Source of the DNA: Actinoplanes couchii | GTDB taxonomy: Bacteria > Actinomycetota > Actinomycetes > Mycobacteriales > Micromonosporaceae | Assembly (NCBI RefSeq): GCF_016862075.1 | Contig: NZ_BOMG01000055.1 | Span: forward strand, 101,708 to 165,707 | Reading direction: 5' to 3' | DNA: 64,000 nt | Part shown: in pieces, positions 42,508-51,407 of the stretch | Numbering within the stretch: position 1 is the first letter of the stretch | How the letters are laid out: each line of letters begins with the position of its first letter | Notes under the pieces: generated by a model | Seen by the model: only the letters and a program-made list of their open reading frames with translations | The model's database searches: none | What the model was told of the DNA's origin: nothing | Translations under genes and position numbers: made by a program

Positions 42508-43725
42508 TCAGCCGCCCGATGCCGCTGCTCTGCGCCGGGCCAGCGCGTCGACGCTCGCGGCGGCCAGCAGCACGAGGCCGGTGAAGATGAACTTGACGCC
42601 GGAGTTGAGGCCCAACAGGGTCATACCGTTCTCGATGACGATGATCACCGCACCGCCGATGACCGCATGGATGATCTTGCCTTTGCCGCCGAAGAGGCTG
42701 GTCCCGCCGATGACCGCGGCGCCGACCGAATAGAGCAGGATGTTACTGCCGCCGGTGTTCGGATCGACAGAGCTCTGTCGGCTGACCACCAGGATTCCAC
42801 CGATCGAGGCCATGAACGACGCGATGGCGAAGACCGCGACCCGGATCCGGTCCACCGCGATACCGGCCCGGCGCGCCGCCTCGACGTTGCCGCCGACCGC
42901 GTGGACGTGCCGCCCGAAGGTGGTGCGGTTCAGCACGAACGTACCGATCACCAGGAACGTCACGATCACCGGCACCACGATCGGCGTGCCCTTGAGCGAG
43001 GTGATCTGGGTGTTCACCGCCCGCTCCAGGGTCAGCACCCAGGTGGCCGGCAGCACCAGGGCGGCGAGCCCGACGATCCGGGCCAGCACCAGGCCGATCG
43101 GTTCCGCGACCAGGCCCCGGGCCACCCGCCCGCGCCAGCGCAGCAGCCGGACCAGGGCGAACCCGGCGACACCGGCGACCGCGAGGAGCCAGCTGGCGCG
43201 TACCGACAGGGTGCCGTTGTTCAGCGACGTCACGAACTCGTCGTTGATCGCGACGTTCCGGCCGCCGCCGAGCAGGGTCAGCAGCACCCCCTGGAAGCCG
43301 AGGAACGCGGCGAGGGTCACCACGAACGACGGGATACCCAGTTTCGCCACCAGCAGGCCGAGCACGATGCCGATCACCACGCCGGTGCACATCGCCGCCG
43401 GGATCGCCACCGTCCACGGCAGACCGTGGTCGGTCAGCAGGATCGCCATCACCGCGCCGCAGACACCGCTGCCGAACCCGGCGGACAGGTCGATCTCGCC
43501 CAGCAACAGGACGAAGACCAGGCCCATCGCGATGAAGACGATCTGCGCGCTCTGGTTGAACAGGTTCGCGAAGTTGAGCGCGCTGAGGAAGGTCTCGCCG
43601 CGAGCCGACCCGAAGATCAGGATCAGGACCAGCAGCCCGAGTACGGCCGGGAGAGTCCCGAGATCACCGCCGCGCAGCCCGGCCCAGTAGTCCCGCAGAT
43701 GCCCGCCGACCGTCGGCCGGCTCAT
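42508..43725 (-). CDS. xylH: sugar ABC transporter permease (XylH type)
   Basis: About 405 residues from ATG 43725, which overlaps the ATPase stop (ATGA); a longer frame is a shadow of that gene. Around ten membrane helices, with the family segments GLVFVLLLGEIDLSAG, KLGIPSFVVTLAAFLGFQG and FGRHVHAVGGNVEAARRAGI (the EAA-like loop). This is the homodimeric channel of a ribose/xylose-type importer. The sugar is inferred from the XylF-like binding protein. Confidence 0.93.
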   Translation of the reverse strand: MSRPTVGGHLRDYWAGLRGGDLGTLPAVLGLLVLILIFGSARGETFLSALNFANLFNQSAQIVFIAMGLVFVLLLGEIDLSAGFGSGVCGAVMAILLTDHGLPWTVAIPAAMCTGVVIGIVLGLLVAKLGIPSFVVTLAAFLGFQGVLLTLLGGGRNVAINDEFVTSLNNGTLSVRASWLLAVAGVAGFALVRLLRWRGRVARGLVAEPIGLVLARIVGLAALVLPATWVLTLERAVNTQITSLKGTPIVVPVIVTFLVIGTFVLNRTTFGRHVHAVGGNVEAARRAGIAVDRIRVAVFAIASFMASIGGILVVSRQSSVDPNTGGSNILLYSVGAAVIGGTSLFGGKGKIIHAVIGGAVIIVIENGMTLLGLNSGVKFIFTGLVLLAAASVDALARRRAAASGG

Positions 43726-44480
43726 GACGGTGCGCCGCTGCGGCCGCTGGTGCCGCTGGTGATCAGCTCGACGACCTGGGCGTGGCTCACGTCGGTGACC
43801 TTCACCTGCGCCGCCGTCCGGCCCAGGTAGAGCGCCGCGATCCGGTCCGAGACGGCGAAGACGTCGTTCATGTTGTGCGAGATCAGCACCACGCCGAGAC
43901 CGCTGTCGGCGAGCCGCCGGACCACCTCCAGCACCTGGGCGGTCTGCGCGACACCGAGGGCCGCGGTCGGCTCGTCCAGGATCACCACCCGGCTCTTCCA
44001 GAGCACGGCCTTGGCGATGGCCACGGTCTGCCGCTGGCCGCCGGAGAGACGGGAGACCGGTTGCCGGAGCGAGGCGACGGTACGGATGGACAGGTTCCGC
44101 AGCGTCTCGCCGGCCATCTCCTCCATCGTCGCCTCGTCGAGGACGCCGCCCCACCTGATCTCCCGGCCCAGGAACATGTTCTGAACGATGTCCAGATTGT
44201 CACAGAGCGCCAGGTCCTGGTAGAGCACCTCGATACCCAGCCCGGCGGCGTCCCGCGGCGAGCCGATCGACACCTCCCGGCCGTCGAAGAGCACCGTGCC
44301 CGCGTCCGGGGTGTGGATCCCGCTGATGCACTTGACCAGCGTGGACTTGCCCGCCCCGTTGTCGCCGACCAGGGCGGTCACCTCACCCGGCCAGACACTC
44401 AGGCCGACGTCGCGCAGGACCTGGACGGGACCGAAGCTCTTGCCGATCCCGCGCAGCTCCAGAAGGGGTGTCGCGGCCAC
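43722..44480 (-). CDS. xylG: sugar ABC transporter ATP-binding protein (XylG type, single domain)
   Basis: A 252-residue ATPase with Walker A GDNGAGKST, signature RLSGGQRQTVAIAKAV and Walker B VILDEPTAALG. It has one nucleotide-binding domain, whereas E. coli XylG has two fused; two copies are expected in the complex. Located between xylF (21-bp gap) and xylH (4-bp overlap). ATG 44480. Confidence 0.93.
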   Translation of the reverse strand: MAATPLLELRGIGKSFGPVQVLRDVGLSVWPGEVTALVGDNGAGKSTLVKCISGIHTPDAGTVLFDGREVSIGSPRDAAGLGIEVLYQDLALCDNLDIVQNMFLGREIRWGGVLDEATMEEMAGETLRNLSIRTVASLRQPVSRLSGGQRQTVAIAKAVLWKSRVVILDEPTAALGVAQTAQVLEVVRRLADSGLGVVLISHNMNDVFAVSDRIAALYLGRTAAQVKVTDVSHAQVVELITSGTSGRSGAPS

Positions 44481-44501
44481 TGCCTTGGTTCTCCTTCGGG
44501 C

Positions 44502-45575
44502 TCAGCCGATACCGACCGCGGCGCAGGCGTCGGCATACGCGGCACTGCACAGCTCTTCCCGGGTCGCGTAACCCTCGGTGACCACGTCCTTGACCTGGGC
44601 GGCGGTGATTGCCCGTGGGGTCAGCAGGATGGCTTTGGTCCCGGTGCCGGCGACCGCCTCGGTCGGCGCGACGGGTTCTCCCTTGACCAGCGCGATCGCC
44701 AGTCCGGCGGCCGCGCCGGCCTCCTCCCGGGCCGGTTTGTGGACGGTCATGCACTGATCACCGACGAGGATGTTCTGCAACCCCAGGATGGTGGCGTCCT
44801 GCCCGGTGACCGGGACCGTCCCGTTCAGCTTGTTCTTGCGCAGCACCTGGATCACCGCGTTGCCCAGGCCGTCGTTGGCGGCGAGCACCCCGGCGATGTC
44901 CCGGTCCTGGGTGAGCTGCTGCTCGAAGATCGTGCCGCCCTGCGCGCTGTCCCAGTCCGGGACGTCCTGATCCGGGCCCTTGAGGTACTCACCGGAGTCG
45001 AACTTCGGCTGGAGCACCCGGTCGTAGCCCTCCCGGAGCAGCAGCGAGTTGTTGTCGGTGGACGGGCCGTTCAGGTAGGAGACGACAGGCGTGCTCACTT
45101 TCCGCTGAGCCAGGCAGTCCACCAGCCCCTGCGCCTGGAGCCGGCCGACCTCGGTGTTGTCGAACGACACGTAGTAGTCCGCGCCGCCGCCGACGGTGAG
45201 CCGGTCGTAGTCGATGGTCGCGATGCCCGCGGCCTTCGCCTTCTCCAGGACGGCCTTGCCGGACCCGGAGTCGAGATTCGCGATGATCAGGACCTTGACG
45301 CCGCTCGCGATCATGCCGTCGGCGATGGTGGTGAAGCGGGTGGTGTCCCCTTCGGCGTTCTGGATGACGGCCTCGACACCGGCCGCCTCGAAAGCCTCGG
45401 CCAGATATTTGGAGTCGGCGGTCGCCCAGCGCACCGAACTCCTGATGTCGGGCAGGATGACGCCCACCTTCGTGGCCGGGGCTGTCACCTTCTCCGCCTT
45501 CTCGCCGGTGCAGGCGGCGATACCGCCGGTGGCCAGCAGACCGATCGTGGCAAGGGCGAAGAATCCCTTACGCAT
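44502..45575 (-). CDS. xylF: sugar-binding lipoprotein (XylF type)
   Basis: About 357 residues from ATG 45575, preceded by AAAGGA. It has a lipoprotein signal peptide (GGIAAC, Cys at about 22) and a periplasmic-binding-protein fold like that of D-xylose-binding protein XylF. Several diagnostic segments agree: IDYDRLTVGG, YYVSFDNTEVGRLQAQGLVD, GPSTDNNSLLLREGYDRVLQP and VTGQDATILG. It delivers the sugar to the XylGH channel outside the membrane. First gene of the operon xylF-xylG-xylH-ROK. Confidence 0.93.
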   Translation of the reverse strand: MRKGFFALATIGLLATGGIAACTGEKAEKVTAPATKVGVILPDIRSSVRWATADSKYLAEAFEAAGVEAVIQNAEGDTTRFTTIADGMIASGVKVLIIANLDSGSGKAVLEKAKAAGIATIDYDRLTVGGGADYYVSFDNTEVGRLQAQGLVDCLAQRKVSTPVVSYLNGPSTDNNSLLLREGYDRVLQPKFDSGEYLKGPDQDVPDWDSAQGGTIFEQQLTQDRDIAGVLAANDGLGNAVIQVLRKNKLNGTVPVTGQDATILGLQNILVGDQCMTVHKPAREEAGAAAGLAIALVKGEPVAPTEAVAGTGTKAILLTPRAITAAQVKDVVTEGYATREELCSAAYADACAAVGIG

Positions 45576-45610
45576 CCTGGTGTCCTTTCGCGGGAAATCC
45601 GGCGCACGGG

Positions 45611-45639
45611 ACCGTATTTGCCGGTGGCGGAGAACACAA
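45611..45639 (-). promoter_or_regulatory. predicted promoter of the xylFGH-ROK operon
   Basis: On the minus strand, TTGTGT (45634-45639) and TACGGT (45611-45616) are 17 bp apart. Two direct copies of a CCCTTGT block (minus strand, at about 45636-45642 and 45664-45670) overlap and flank the -35; they could be operator half-sites for the ROK regulator. Weak evidence. Confidence 0.4.
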
Positions 45640-45677
45640 GGGACCATGACGATCTATTTGGAAACAAGGGGTGACGA

Positions 45678-46160
45678 TCAGGTGCGCAGGGGTGCCAGGG
45701 TCGCGCCGGTGAGCCGGATCAGGTCGGCCGGGGCCAGCGCTACCTGCAGGCCGCGGCGGCCCGCCGACACGTACATCAGGTCCAGCCCGGAGGCCGTCTC
45801 GTCGATCACCGTCGGCAGCCTTTTGCGCTGGCCCAGCGGGCTGATGCCACCGCGGACGTAACCGCTGCTGCGCTCGGCGGCGGCCCGGTCGGCCAGCACC
45901 GCCCGTTTCCCGCCGGCGGCCGCGGCCAGCGCTTTCAGGTCGAGATCGCCGGTCACCGGCACCACCCCGACCACCAGCCGGCCGTCCACCTCGGCGATCA
46001 GCGTCTTGAACATCCGCTCCGGCGCGACGGACAGCGCCTCGGCGACCAGGGCGCCGTAATTCGGGGCATCCGGCGACACCTCGTACGGATGCAGGGTGTG
46101 TGCCACCCGCTCGGAGGTCAGCAGGACGGTGGCCGGCGTGCCCGCCGCTTTCTTGGCCAT
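45678..46160 (-). CDS. ybaK: YbaK/EbsC-type Cys-tRNA(Pro) deacylase
   Basis: A 160-residue single-domain protein with the YbaK/ProX editing fold: FKTLIAEVDGRLVVGVVPVTGDLDLKALA, then GYVRGGISPLGQRKRLPTVIDE, which holds the catalytic GGIxPxG turn. It hydrolyses Cys mischarged on tRNA(Pro), and is cytoplasmic. ATG 46160. It lies 19 bp after the methyltransferase gene on the same strand and may be co-transcribed. Also described as ybaK family deacylase. Confidence 0.93.
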   Translation of the reverse strand: MAKKAAGTPATVLLTSERVAHTLHPYEVSPDAPNYGALVAEALSVAPERMFKTLIAEVDGRLVVGVVPVTGDLDLKALAAAAGGKRAVLADRAAAERSSGYVRGGISPLGQRKRLPTVIDETASGLDLMYVSAGRRGLQVALAPADLIRLTGATLAPLRT

Positions 46161-46179
46161 GCGGGCACGCTACCCGTCG

Positions 46180-47361
46180 TCAGGCGGCCGACGTCAGAAG
46201 GGCGACCGGTGCGCCGGCCACCCGGGTCAGCACCAGTCCGGCGCTGTTCGGCCCGGACAGCCGGAGGTCCTTGCGGAGCTGCTCGGGGACCAGCGCCGAG
46301 CCCCGTTTCCGGATCTCCAGCACCCCGATCCCGCGCTCGCGCAGCAGCGCCCGCAGCCGCTTCAGGGAGAACGGCAGCACGTCGGTCACCGCCAGCCGCC
46401 GGGCGAACGGGGTGTCCACCGGCTCGTCGGTGTAGACGTAGGCGATGTCCGGATCGGCCAGCCGCCCGCCCACCGTGGCGGCGAACTCGGCCACCAGATG
46501 CGACCGGATCACCGCGGAGTCCGGGTCGTAGATCCACTTACCGACCGTCCCGACCGGCGCCGCCTCGACGCCGGACCCGGCCAGTTCGGCGTCCGGGCCG
46601 AGCAGCGTGGCCCGGCGCGGTTCCCGGGCCAGCGGCCCGCACCAGAACGCGGCCTCGACCAGGTCGCCGCCGACGCTCACCCACTCCCCCTCGGCACCGG
46701 GTGGCAGCAGGGCGTGGTCGATCCCGGGGGCCAGCTTCAGCACCGTCCGCGGCACCCGATCGGCCAGCCCGGCGACAAAATCCCAGGGCGGCGAGTACGA
46801 CCGGGGGTCGAACACCCGGCCCCGGCCGGCCTTGCGCCGGGCCGGGTCGGCGAAGACCGCGTCGAATCTCTCCACCGGCACCGTGGTGGCGTCGGCGCAC
46901 TCGGCGGTGATCCGGCCGGCCAGCCCGGCGGCCGCGGCGTTCGCGGCGGCCAGCGCCGCGGTGACGGGATCGGCGTCGACGGCGTGCACGGTGATGCCGT
47001 GCCGGGCCGCGGCGAGGGCGTCCGAGCCCAGCCCGCACCCCAGGTCGGCGAGGGTCTCGACGCCGGCCGCGACCAGCCGGGCGGCGCGCCGGTCGGCGAC
47101 CACCGAGCGGGTCGCCTGCTCCAGGCCGGCCCGGGTGAAGAACATCCCGGAGGCGTGCGGGCCGAACTTCATCGCAGCGCGCTCGCGCAAACTAGCCTGG
47201 GTCAAGGCGGCCGCGGAGAGTTCGGCGCCGAAGCCCCGGGCCCGCATGGCCGAGGCCGCGGCGAGCGGCTCACCGCCGGCCACCTCGGCCGCCACGGCCA
47301 GGGCTTCCACCCCTTCCGGGGTCCGCAACAGATGCAACAGCTCAGGGGTCACGACAGGCAT
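46180..47361 (-). CDS. class I SAM methyltransferase with THUMP-like domain
   Basis: About 393 residues from ATG 47361; GTG 47352 is possible as it has better spacing to AGGGAGA. The central Rossmann methyltransferase fold has LADLGCGLGSDALAAA (SAM site) and FADPARRKAGRG (catalytic DPxR). The C-terminal THUMP-like region with ADPDIAYVYTDEP and FARRLAVTDVLPFS matches the family PF18096, likely for RNA binding. Such proteins are predicted RNA methyltransferases; the target is not known. Divergent from groES with a 216-bp gap. Confidence 0.85.
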   Translation of the reverse strand: MPVVTPELLHLLRTPEGVEALAVAAEVAGGEPLAAASAMRARGFGAELSAAALTQASLRERAAMKFGPHASGMFFTRAGLEQATRSVVADRRAARLVAAGVETLADLGCGLGSDALAAARHGITVHAVDADPVTAALAAANAAAAGLAGRITAECADATTVPVERFDAVFADPARRKAGRGRVFDPRSYSPPWDFVAGLADRVPRTVLKLAPGIDHALLPPGAEGEWVSVGGDLVEAAFWCGPLAREPRRATLLGPDAELAGSGVEAAPVGTVGKWIYDPDSAVIRSHLVAEFAATVGGRLADPDIAYVYTDEPVDTPFARRLAVTDVLPFSLKRLRALLRERGIGVLEIRKRGSALVPEQLRKDLRLSGPNSAGLVLTRVAGAPVALLTSAA

Positions 47362-47379
47362 TCTCCCTGGCGTGACAGG

Positions 47380-47406
47380 TTGGCACTCTGGTTGACGGAG
47401 TGCTAG
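47380..47406 (+). promoter_or_regulatory. CIRCE operator 1 of groES-groEL
   Basis: TTGGCACTC (47380-47388), 9-bp spacer, GAGTGCTAG (47398-47406). It matches the HrcA-binding inverted repeat TTAGCACTC-N9-GAGTGCTAA with two changes. It overlaps the -35 of the predicted promoter, so HrcA binding would block transcription. Confidence 0.93.
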
Positions 47407-47420
47407 TTCCGGCATAGTCT
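47392..47420 (+). promoter_or_regulatory. predicted groES-groEL promoter
   Basis: TTGACG (47392-47397) and TAGTCT (47415-47420) with a 17-bp spacer. The expected start of transcription is near 47427, inside the second CIRCE. Confidence 0.7.
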
Positions 47421-47424
47421 CCGA

Positions 47425-47451
47425 TTAGCACTCTCACCACGAGGGTGCCAA
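47425..47451 (+). promoter_or_regulatory. CIRCE operator 2 of groES-groEL
   Basis: TTAGCACTC (47425-47433), 9-bp spacer, GGGTGCCAA (47443-47451). The left half is perfect; the right half differs at two bases. Placed just after the transcription start, it would add to HrcA repression. Confidence 0.85.
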
Positions 47452-47577
47452 TCGCCCGGGTCCTCCGTGGCGGTTAGGCACCAGGCGGACCGGCACCCGC
47501 GACGACGGCCCCGCCCGGTGGCATGAGGCATTGACCGGCCTGATCCGAGGTCGGCGAAACCTGATACCCAGGAGGGT

Positions 47578-47892
47578 ATGCCCGTGACTACCGCGACAAA
47601 GGTTGCGATCAAGCCGCTCGAGGACCGCATCGTGGTCCAGGCGAACGAGGCCGAGACCACGACCGCTTCCGGCATCGTGATCCCCGACACCGCCAAGGAG
47701 AAGCCCCAGGAGGGCACCGTCCTGGCTGTCGGCCCCGGCCGGATCGACGACAAGGGCAACCGCGTCCCGCTCGACGTGAATGTCGGCGACGTGGTCCTGT
47801 ACTCGAAGTACGGCGGCACCGAGGTCAAGTACGCCGGCGAGGAGTACCTGGTGCTCTCCGCCCGCGACGTCCTCGCGGTCATCGAGAAGTAA
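47578..47892 (+). CDS. groES: co-chaperonin GroES
   Basis: The 104-residue protein has the mobile loop NEAETTTASGIVIPDTA and the family motifs KPLEDRIVV, GTVLAVGPGR and VLYSKYGGTEV. It caps the GroEL ring during protein folding. ATG 47578 lies only 2 bases after AGGAGG, whereas GTG 47584 is 8 bases after it, so translation may start at GTG (102 residues). HrcA control is indicated by two upstream CIRCE elements. groEL follows with a 72-bp gap. Confidence 0.97.
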   Translation: MPVTTATKVAIKPLEDRIVVQANEAETTTASGIVIPDTAKEKPQEGTVLAVGPGRIDDKGNRVPLDVNVGDVVLYSKYGGTEVKYAGEEYLVLSARDVLAVIEK

Positions 47893-47911
47893 GACCTAAC
47901 TGATTGCGCCT

Positions 47912-47943
47912 GCGCCCTGTTCCGATAGCTCGGGGCAGGGCGC
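47912..47943 (+). promoter_or_regulatory. hairpin in the groES-groEL spacer
   Basis: GCGCCCTG (47912-47919) pairs with CAGGGCGC (47936-47943), with further G-C and G-T pairs inside. It may be an mRNA processing site or attenuator that separates groES and groEL levels; no T-run follows. Confidence 0.5.
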
Positions 47944-47964
47944 TGGTGCGTGAAGGGACCATAA

Positions 47965-49614
47965 ATGGCGAAGATTCTCAGCTTCTCTGACGACGCCCGG
48001 CACCTGCTGGAGCACGGCGTCAACACCCTCGCCGACACGGTCAAGGTCACCCTCGGACCGCGCGGCCGGAACGTCGTCCTGGACAAGAAGTTCGGCGCTC
48101 CCACGATCACCAACGACGGTGTCACCATCGCCAAGGAGATCGAGCTCACCGACCCGTACGAGAACCTCGGCGCGCAGCTCGTCAAGGAGGTGGCGACCAA
48201 GACCAACGACGTCGCCGGCGACGGGACCACCACCGCGACCGTGCTCGCGCAGGCGCTGGTCCGTGAGGGCCTGCGCAACGTGACCGCGGGCGCCAACCCG
48301 ATCGGTCTCAAGCGGGGCATGGACCAGGCCTCCGAGGTTGTCTCCAAGGCTCTGCTGGCCAAGGCCGTCGAGGTGGCCGACCACAAGGCGATCGCCAACG
48401 TGGCCACCATCTCGGCCCAGGACGCGACGATCGGCGAGCTGATCGCCGAGGCGATGGACCGGGTCGGCCGCGACGGCGTCATCACCATCGAAGAGGGTTC
48501 TGCGCTGCAGACCGAGCTCGAGGTGACCGAGGGTCTGCAGTTCGACAAGGGCTTCATCTCGCCGAACTTCGTGACCGACGCCGAGTCGCAGGAGGCGGTG
48601 CTGGAGGACGCGCACATCCTCCTCACCACCCAGAAGATCTCCAGCATCGAGGAGCTGCTCCCGCTGCTGGAGAAGGTGCTGCAGACCGGCAAGCCGCTGC
48701 TGATCGTCGCGGAGGACGTCGAGGGCCAGGCCCTGTCCACCCTGGTGGTCAACTCGCTGCGCAAGACCGTCAAGGTCGCCGCGGTGAAGGCGCCCGGTTT
48801 CGGGGACCGCCGCAAGGCGATCCTGCAGGACCTGGCGATCGCCACCGGCGGTGAGCTGATCGCGCCCGAGCTCGGTTACAAGCTCGACCAGGTCGGTCTC
48901 GAGTCGCTGGGCAGCGCCCGGCGGATCGTGGTCGACAAGGAGAACACCACCATCGTCGACGGTGGCGGCAACTCCTCCGACGTCGCCGACCGGGTCTCGC
49001 AGATCCGCAAGGAGATCGAGGCGTCCGACTCCGACTGGGACCGCGAGAAGCTCCAGGAGCGGCTGGCGAAGCTCTCCGGCGGCATCGCGGTGATCAAGGT
49101 CGGCGCGGCCACCGAGGTCGAGATGAAGGAGCGCAAGCACCGCATCGAGGACGCCATCTCGGCGACCAAGGCCGCGGTCCAGGAGGGCACCGTCCCCGGT
49201 GGCGGCGCCGCTCTGGCGCAGGTCGCCAAGGAGCTCGAGGGCAACCTCGGCCTCTCCGGCGAGGAGGCGCTCGGCGTCGGCATCGTCCGCAAGGCGCTCG
49301 TCGAGCCGCTGCGCTGGATCGCGCAGAACGCCGGTCACGACGGCTACGTCGTGGTGGGCAAGGTCAACGAGCTGGGCTGGGGCCACGGCCTCAACGCCGC
49401 CACCGACGAGTACGTCGACCTGGCCGCGGCCGGCATCATCGACCCGGTGAAGGTGACCCGTAACGCGGTCTCCAACGCCGTCTCGATCGCCGGCCTCCTG
49501 CTGACCACCGAGAGCCTCGTGGTGGAGAAGCCGGCCGAGGCGGCCCCGGCCGCCGCCGGTGGGCACAGCCACGGCGGGCACGGGCACGGACACCAGCACG
49601 GTCCGGGCTTCTGA
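47965..49614 (+). CDS. groEL1: chaperonin GroEL (GroEL1 type, His-rich tail)
   Basis: The 549-residue chaperonin has the ATP-binding TLGPRGRNVVLDK, NDGVTIAKEIEL and VAGDGTTTATVLAQ, plus the hinge and apical motifs (KISSIEELLPLLE, FGDRRKAILQDLA). The C-terminus lacks the usual GGM repeats and ends GGHSHGGHGHGHQHGPGF, a His-rich tail typical of actinobacterial GroEL1, which can bind metals. It folds proteins with GroES. ATG 47965 follows AAGGGA. The presence of CIRCE elements upstream of groES indicates heat-shock control by HrcA. Confidence 0.97.
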   Translation: MAKILSFSDDARHLLEHGVNTLADTVKVTLGPRGRNVVLDKKFGAPTITNDGVTIAKEIELTDPYENLGAQLVKEVATKTNDVAGDGTTTATVLAQALVREGLRNVTAGANPIGLKRGMDQASEVVSKALLAKAVEVADHKAIANVATISAQDATIGELIAEAMDRVGRDGVITIEEGSALQTELEVTEGLQFDKGFISPNFVTDAESQEAVLEDAHILLTTQKISSIEELLPLLEKVLQTGKPLLIVAEDVEGQALSTLVVNSLRKTVKVAAVKAPGFGDRRKAILQDLAIATGGELIAPELGYKLDQVGLESLGSARRIVVDKENTTIVDGGGNSSDVADRVSQIRKEIEASDSDWDREKLQERLAKLSGGIAVIKVGAATEVEMKERKHRIEDAISATKAAVQEGTVPGGGAALAQVAKELEGNLGLSGEEALGVGIVRKALVEPLRWIAQNAGHDGYVVVGKVNELGWGHGLNAATDEYVDLAAAGIIDPVKVTRNAVSNAVSIAGLLLTTESLVVEKPAEAAPAAAGGHSHGGHGHGHQHGPGF

Positions 49615-49625
49615 TCGCTCGGTTC

Positions 49626-51407
49626 TCAGGAGAAGGCGCGCCCCGCACCGGGCGCGCCTTCTTCGGTTTCGCCCTGCCACGATCGCCACAGCGCCGCGTA
49701 GACCCCGCCGGCCGCCACCAGCTCGTCGTGCGGGCCGATCTCGACGATCCGGCCATCCTCCACCACGGCGACCCGGTCCGCGTCGTGCGCGGAGAAGAGC
49801 CGGTGCGCGATCGCCACCACGGTCCGGCCGCTGACCACCGCGGCCAGTGACCGTTCCAGATCACGGGCGGCCCGCGGGTCGAGCATCGCGGTCGCCTCGT
49901 CGAGCACCAGCGTGTGCGGGTCGGCGATCACCAGCCGGGCCAGCGCCACCTGCTGCGCCTGAGCGGGCGAGAGCGGGAACCCGCCGGCGCCGACCACCGT
50001 GTCCAGCCCGTCCGGCAGCTCGTCCACCCAGTTCAGGGCCTGGACCGCGGTGAGCGCGGCCCGGATCGACCCCTCCGGGGCGGCCGGGCGGACCAGGGCC
50101 ACGTTGTCCCGGAGCGTCCCGATGAAGACGTGGTGTTCCTGGGTGACCAGGGCGACCTCGGCGCGCATCCGTTCCGGCGGCAGCTCGGCCAGCGGCACCC
50201 CGCCGACCGTGACACTGCCCTCGCTCGGCCGGTGCACCCCGGCGAGCAGCCGGCCGAGGGTGGACTTGCCGGCGCCGGAGACCCCGACGACGGCGAGCCG
50301 TTCACCGGGCTCCAGCACCAGGTCGACGCCGTGCAGCACCTCCCGGCCCGGCTCGTAGCCGAACCGTACGCCGCGGACCTCGACCTGGTTGCCGCTGGTT
50401 CCGGGCGCCTCGGTCGTGGTGCGCGGGGCCGGTACCGCGGCGACACCCAGCAGCCGGGCCAGGGCCGCCGCGCCGACCTGCAGCTCGTCGAGCCAGCCGA
50501 CCAGCCGGTCCAGCGGATCGACAAGCTGCTGCACGTAGATCACGGCGGCGGTCAGGGCGCCCAGCGAGACCCGGCCGTGCAGGTGCAGCCAGCCGCCGGC
50601 CAGCACGGTGACCGCCATCGGCAGCACGTACCCGGTCTCGATCAGCGGCCACCAGACGGTCCGCAGCCGCAGCGTGTACCGCTCGGCCCGCCAGGAGTGC
50701 CGCAGGCCGGTGTCGGTACGCCGGATCCGCTGGCGGCCCCGGCCGAGCGCCTCCACGGTCCGCGCGCTCGCCACCGTCTCGGCCAGCCCTTCGGTGACGT
50801 CCGACCAGGCCGCGTTCTGCCGCAGATATCCGGCCGGCGCCCGCCGCAGGTACCACCGGGTGCCCACCACCAGGAACGGCACCCCGAGCAGCAGCGGCAG
50901 CAGGAAGATCGGGCTGACCAGGGCCAGCGCCCCGATCACCAGACCGAGAGTGATCAGCGCGATGACGGTCTCCGGCACGGCGAACCGGACACACTGGGTC
51001 AGCGCGTCGACGTCCCGGGTGGCCCGGGTCAGCAGGTCACCCGACCCGGCCGCCTCCACCCTGGACAGTGGCAACGCCAGCACCCGGGAGACGAACTCGG
51101 TCCGCAGCCGGTGCAGCACCCGCTCGCCGAGCCGGGCCGACGCCAGATGCGCGCACCGGACCAGCACCGCCTGCACCGCCACGAACCCGGCGATGGCCAG
51201 CGCGATGTGATCCAGTTCGGACACCGGAACGTGCTCGTGGACCCCCTGCACCAGCTCGCCGAGCAGTCGCGGACCGGCCAGCCCGGCCAGCGCGGCGGCC
51301 ACGTGCAGACCGACCACGGCCCGGAACAGTCCCGGGTACAGGCGGATCAGTTCACCGGCGTACCGGCGGGCCTGCGCCGTGCTCGCCACCGGGAGCAGCC
51401 GGTTCAC
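49626..51407 (-). CDS. ABC exporter half, ATP-hydrolysing subunit
   Basis: A 593-residue half-transporter of the ABCB type: six membrane helices (about 25-300) and a nucleotide-binding domain with a complete Walker A GVSGAGKS (375-382), Walker B LVLDE (500-504) and switch His535 (AHRL). The signature LSGGQ is altered to LSPAQ (479-483). The partner at 51404 has the opposite pattern, so the two form a heterodimer with a single working ATP site. It overlaps the partner gene by 4 bp. Export cargo is unknown. Confidence 0.92.
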   Translation of the reverse strand: MNRLLPVASTAQARRYAGELIRLYPGLFRAVVGLHVAAALAGLAGPRLLGELVQGVHEHVPVSELDHIALAIAGFVAVQAVLVRCAHLASARLGERVLHRLRTEFVSRVLALPLSRVEAAGSGDLLTRATRDVDALTQCVRFAVPETVIALITLGLVIGALALVSPIFLLPLLLGVPFLVVGTRWYLRRAPAGYLRQNAAWSDVTEGLAETVASARTVEALGRGRQRIRRTDTGLRHSWRAERYTLRLRTVWWPLIETGYVLPMAVTVLAGGWLHLHGRVSLGALTAAVIYVQQLVDPLDRLVGWLDELQVGAAALARLLGVAAVPAPRTTTEAPGTSGNQVEVRGVRFGYEPGREVLHGVDLVLEPGERLAVVGVSGAGKSTLGRLLAGVHRPSEGSVTVGGVPLAELPPERMRAEVALVTQEHHVFIGTLRDNVALVRPAAPEGSIRAALTAVQALNWVDELPDGLDTVVGAGGFPLSPAQAQQVALARLVIADPHTLVLDEATAMLDPRAARDLERSLAAVVSGRTVVAIAHRLFSAHDADRVAVVEDGRIVEIGPHDELVAAGGVYAALWRSWQGETEEGAPGAGRAFS

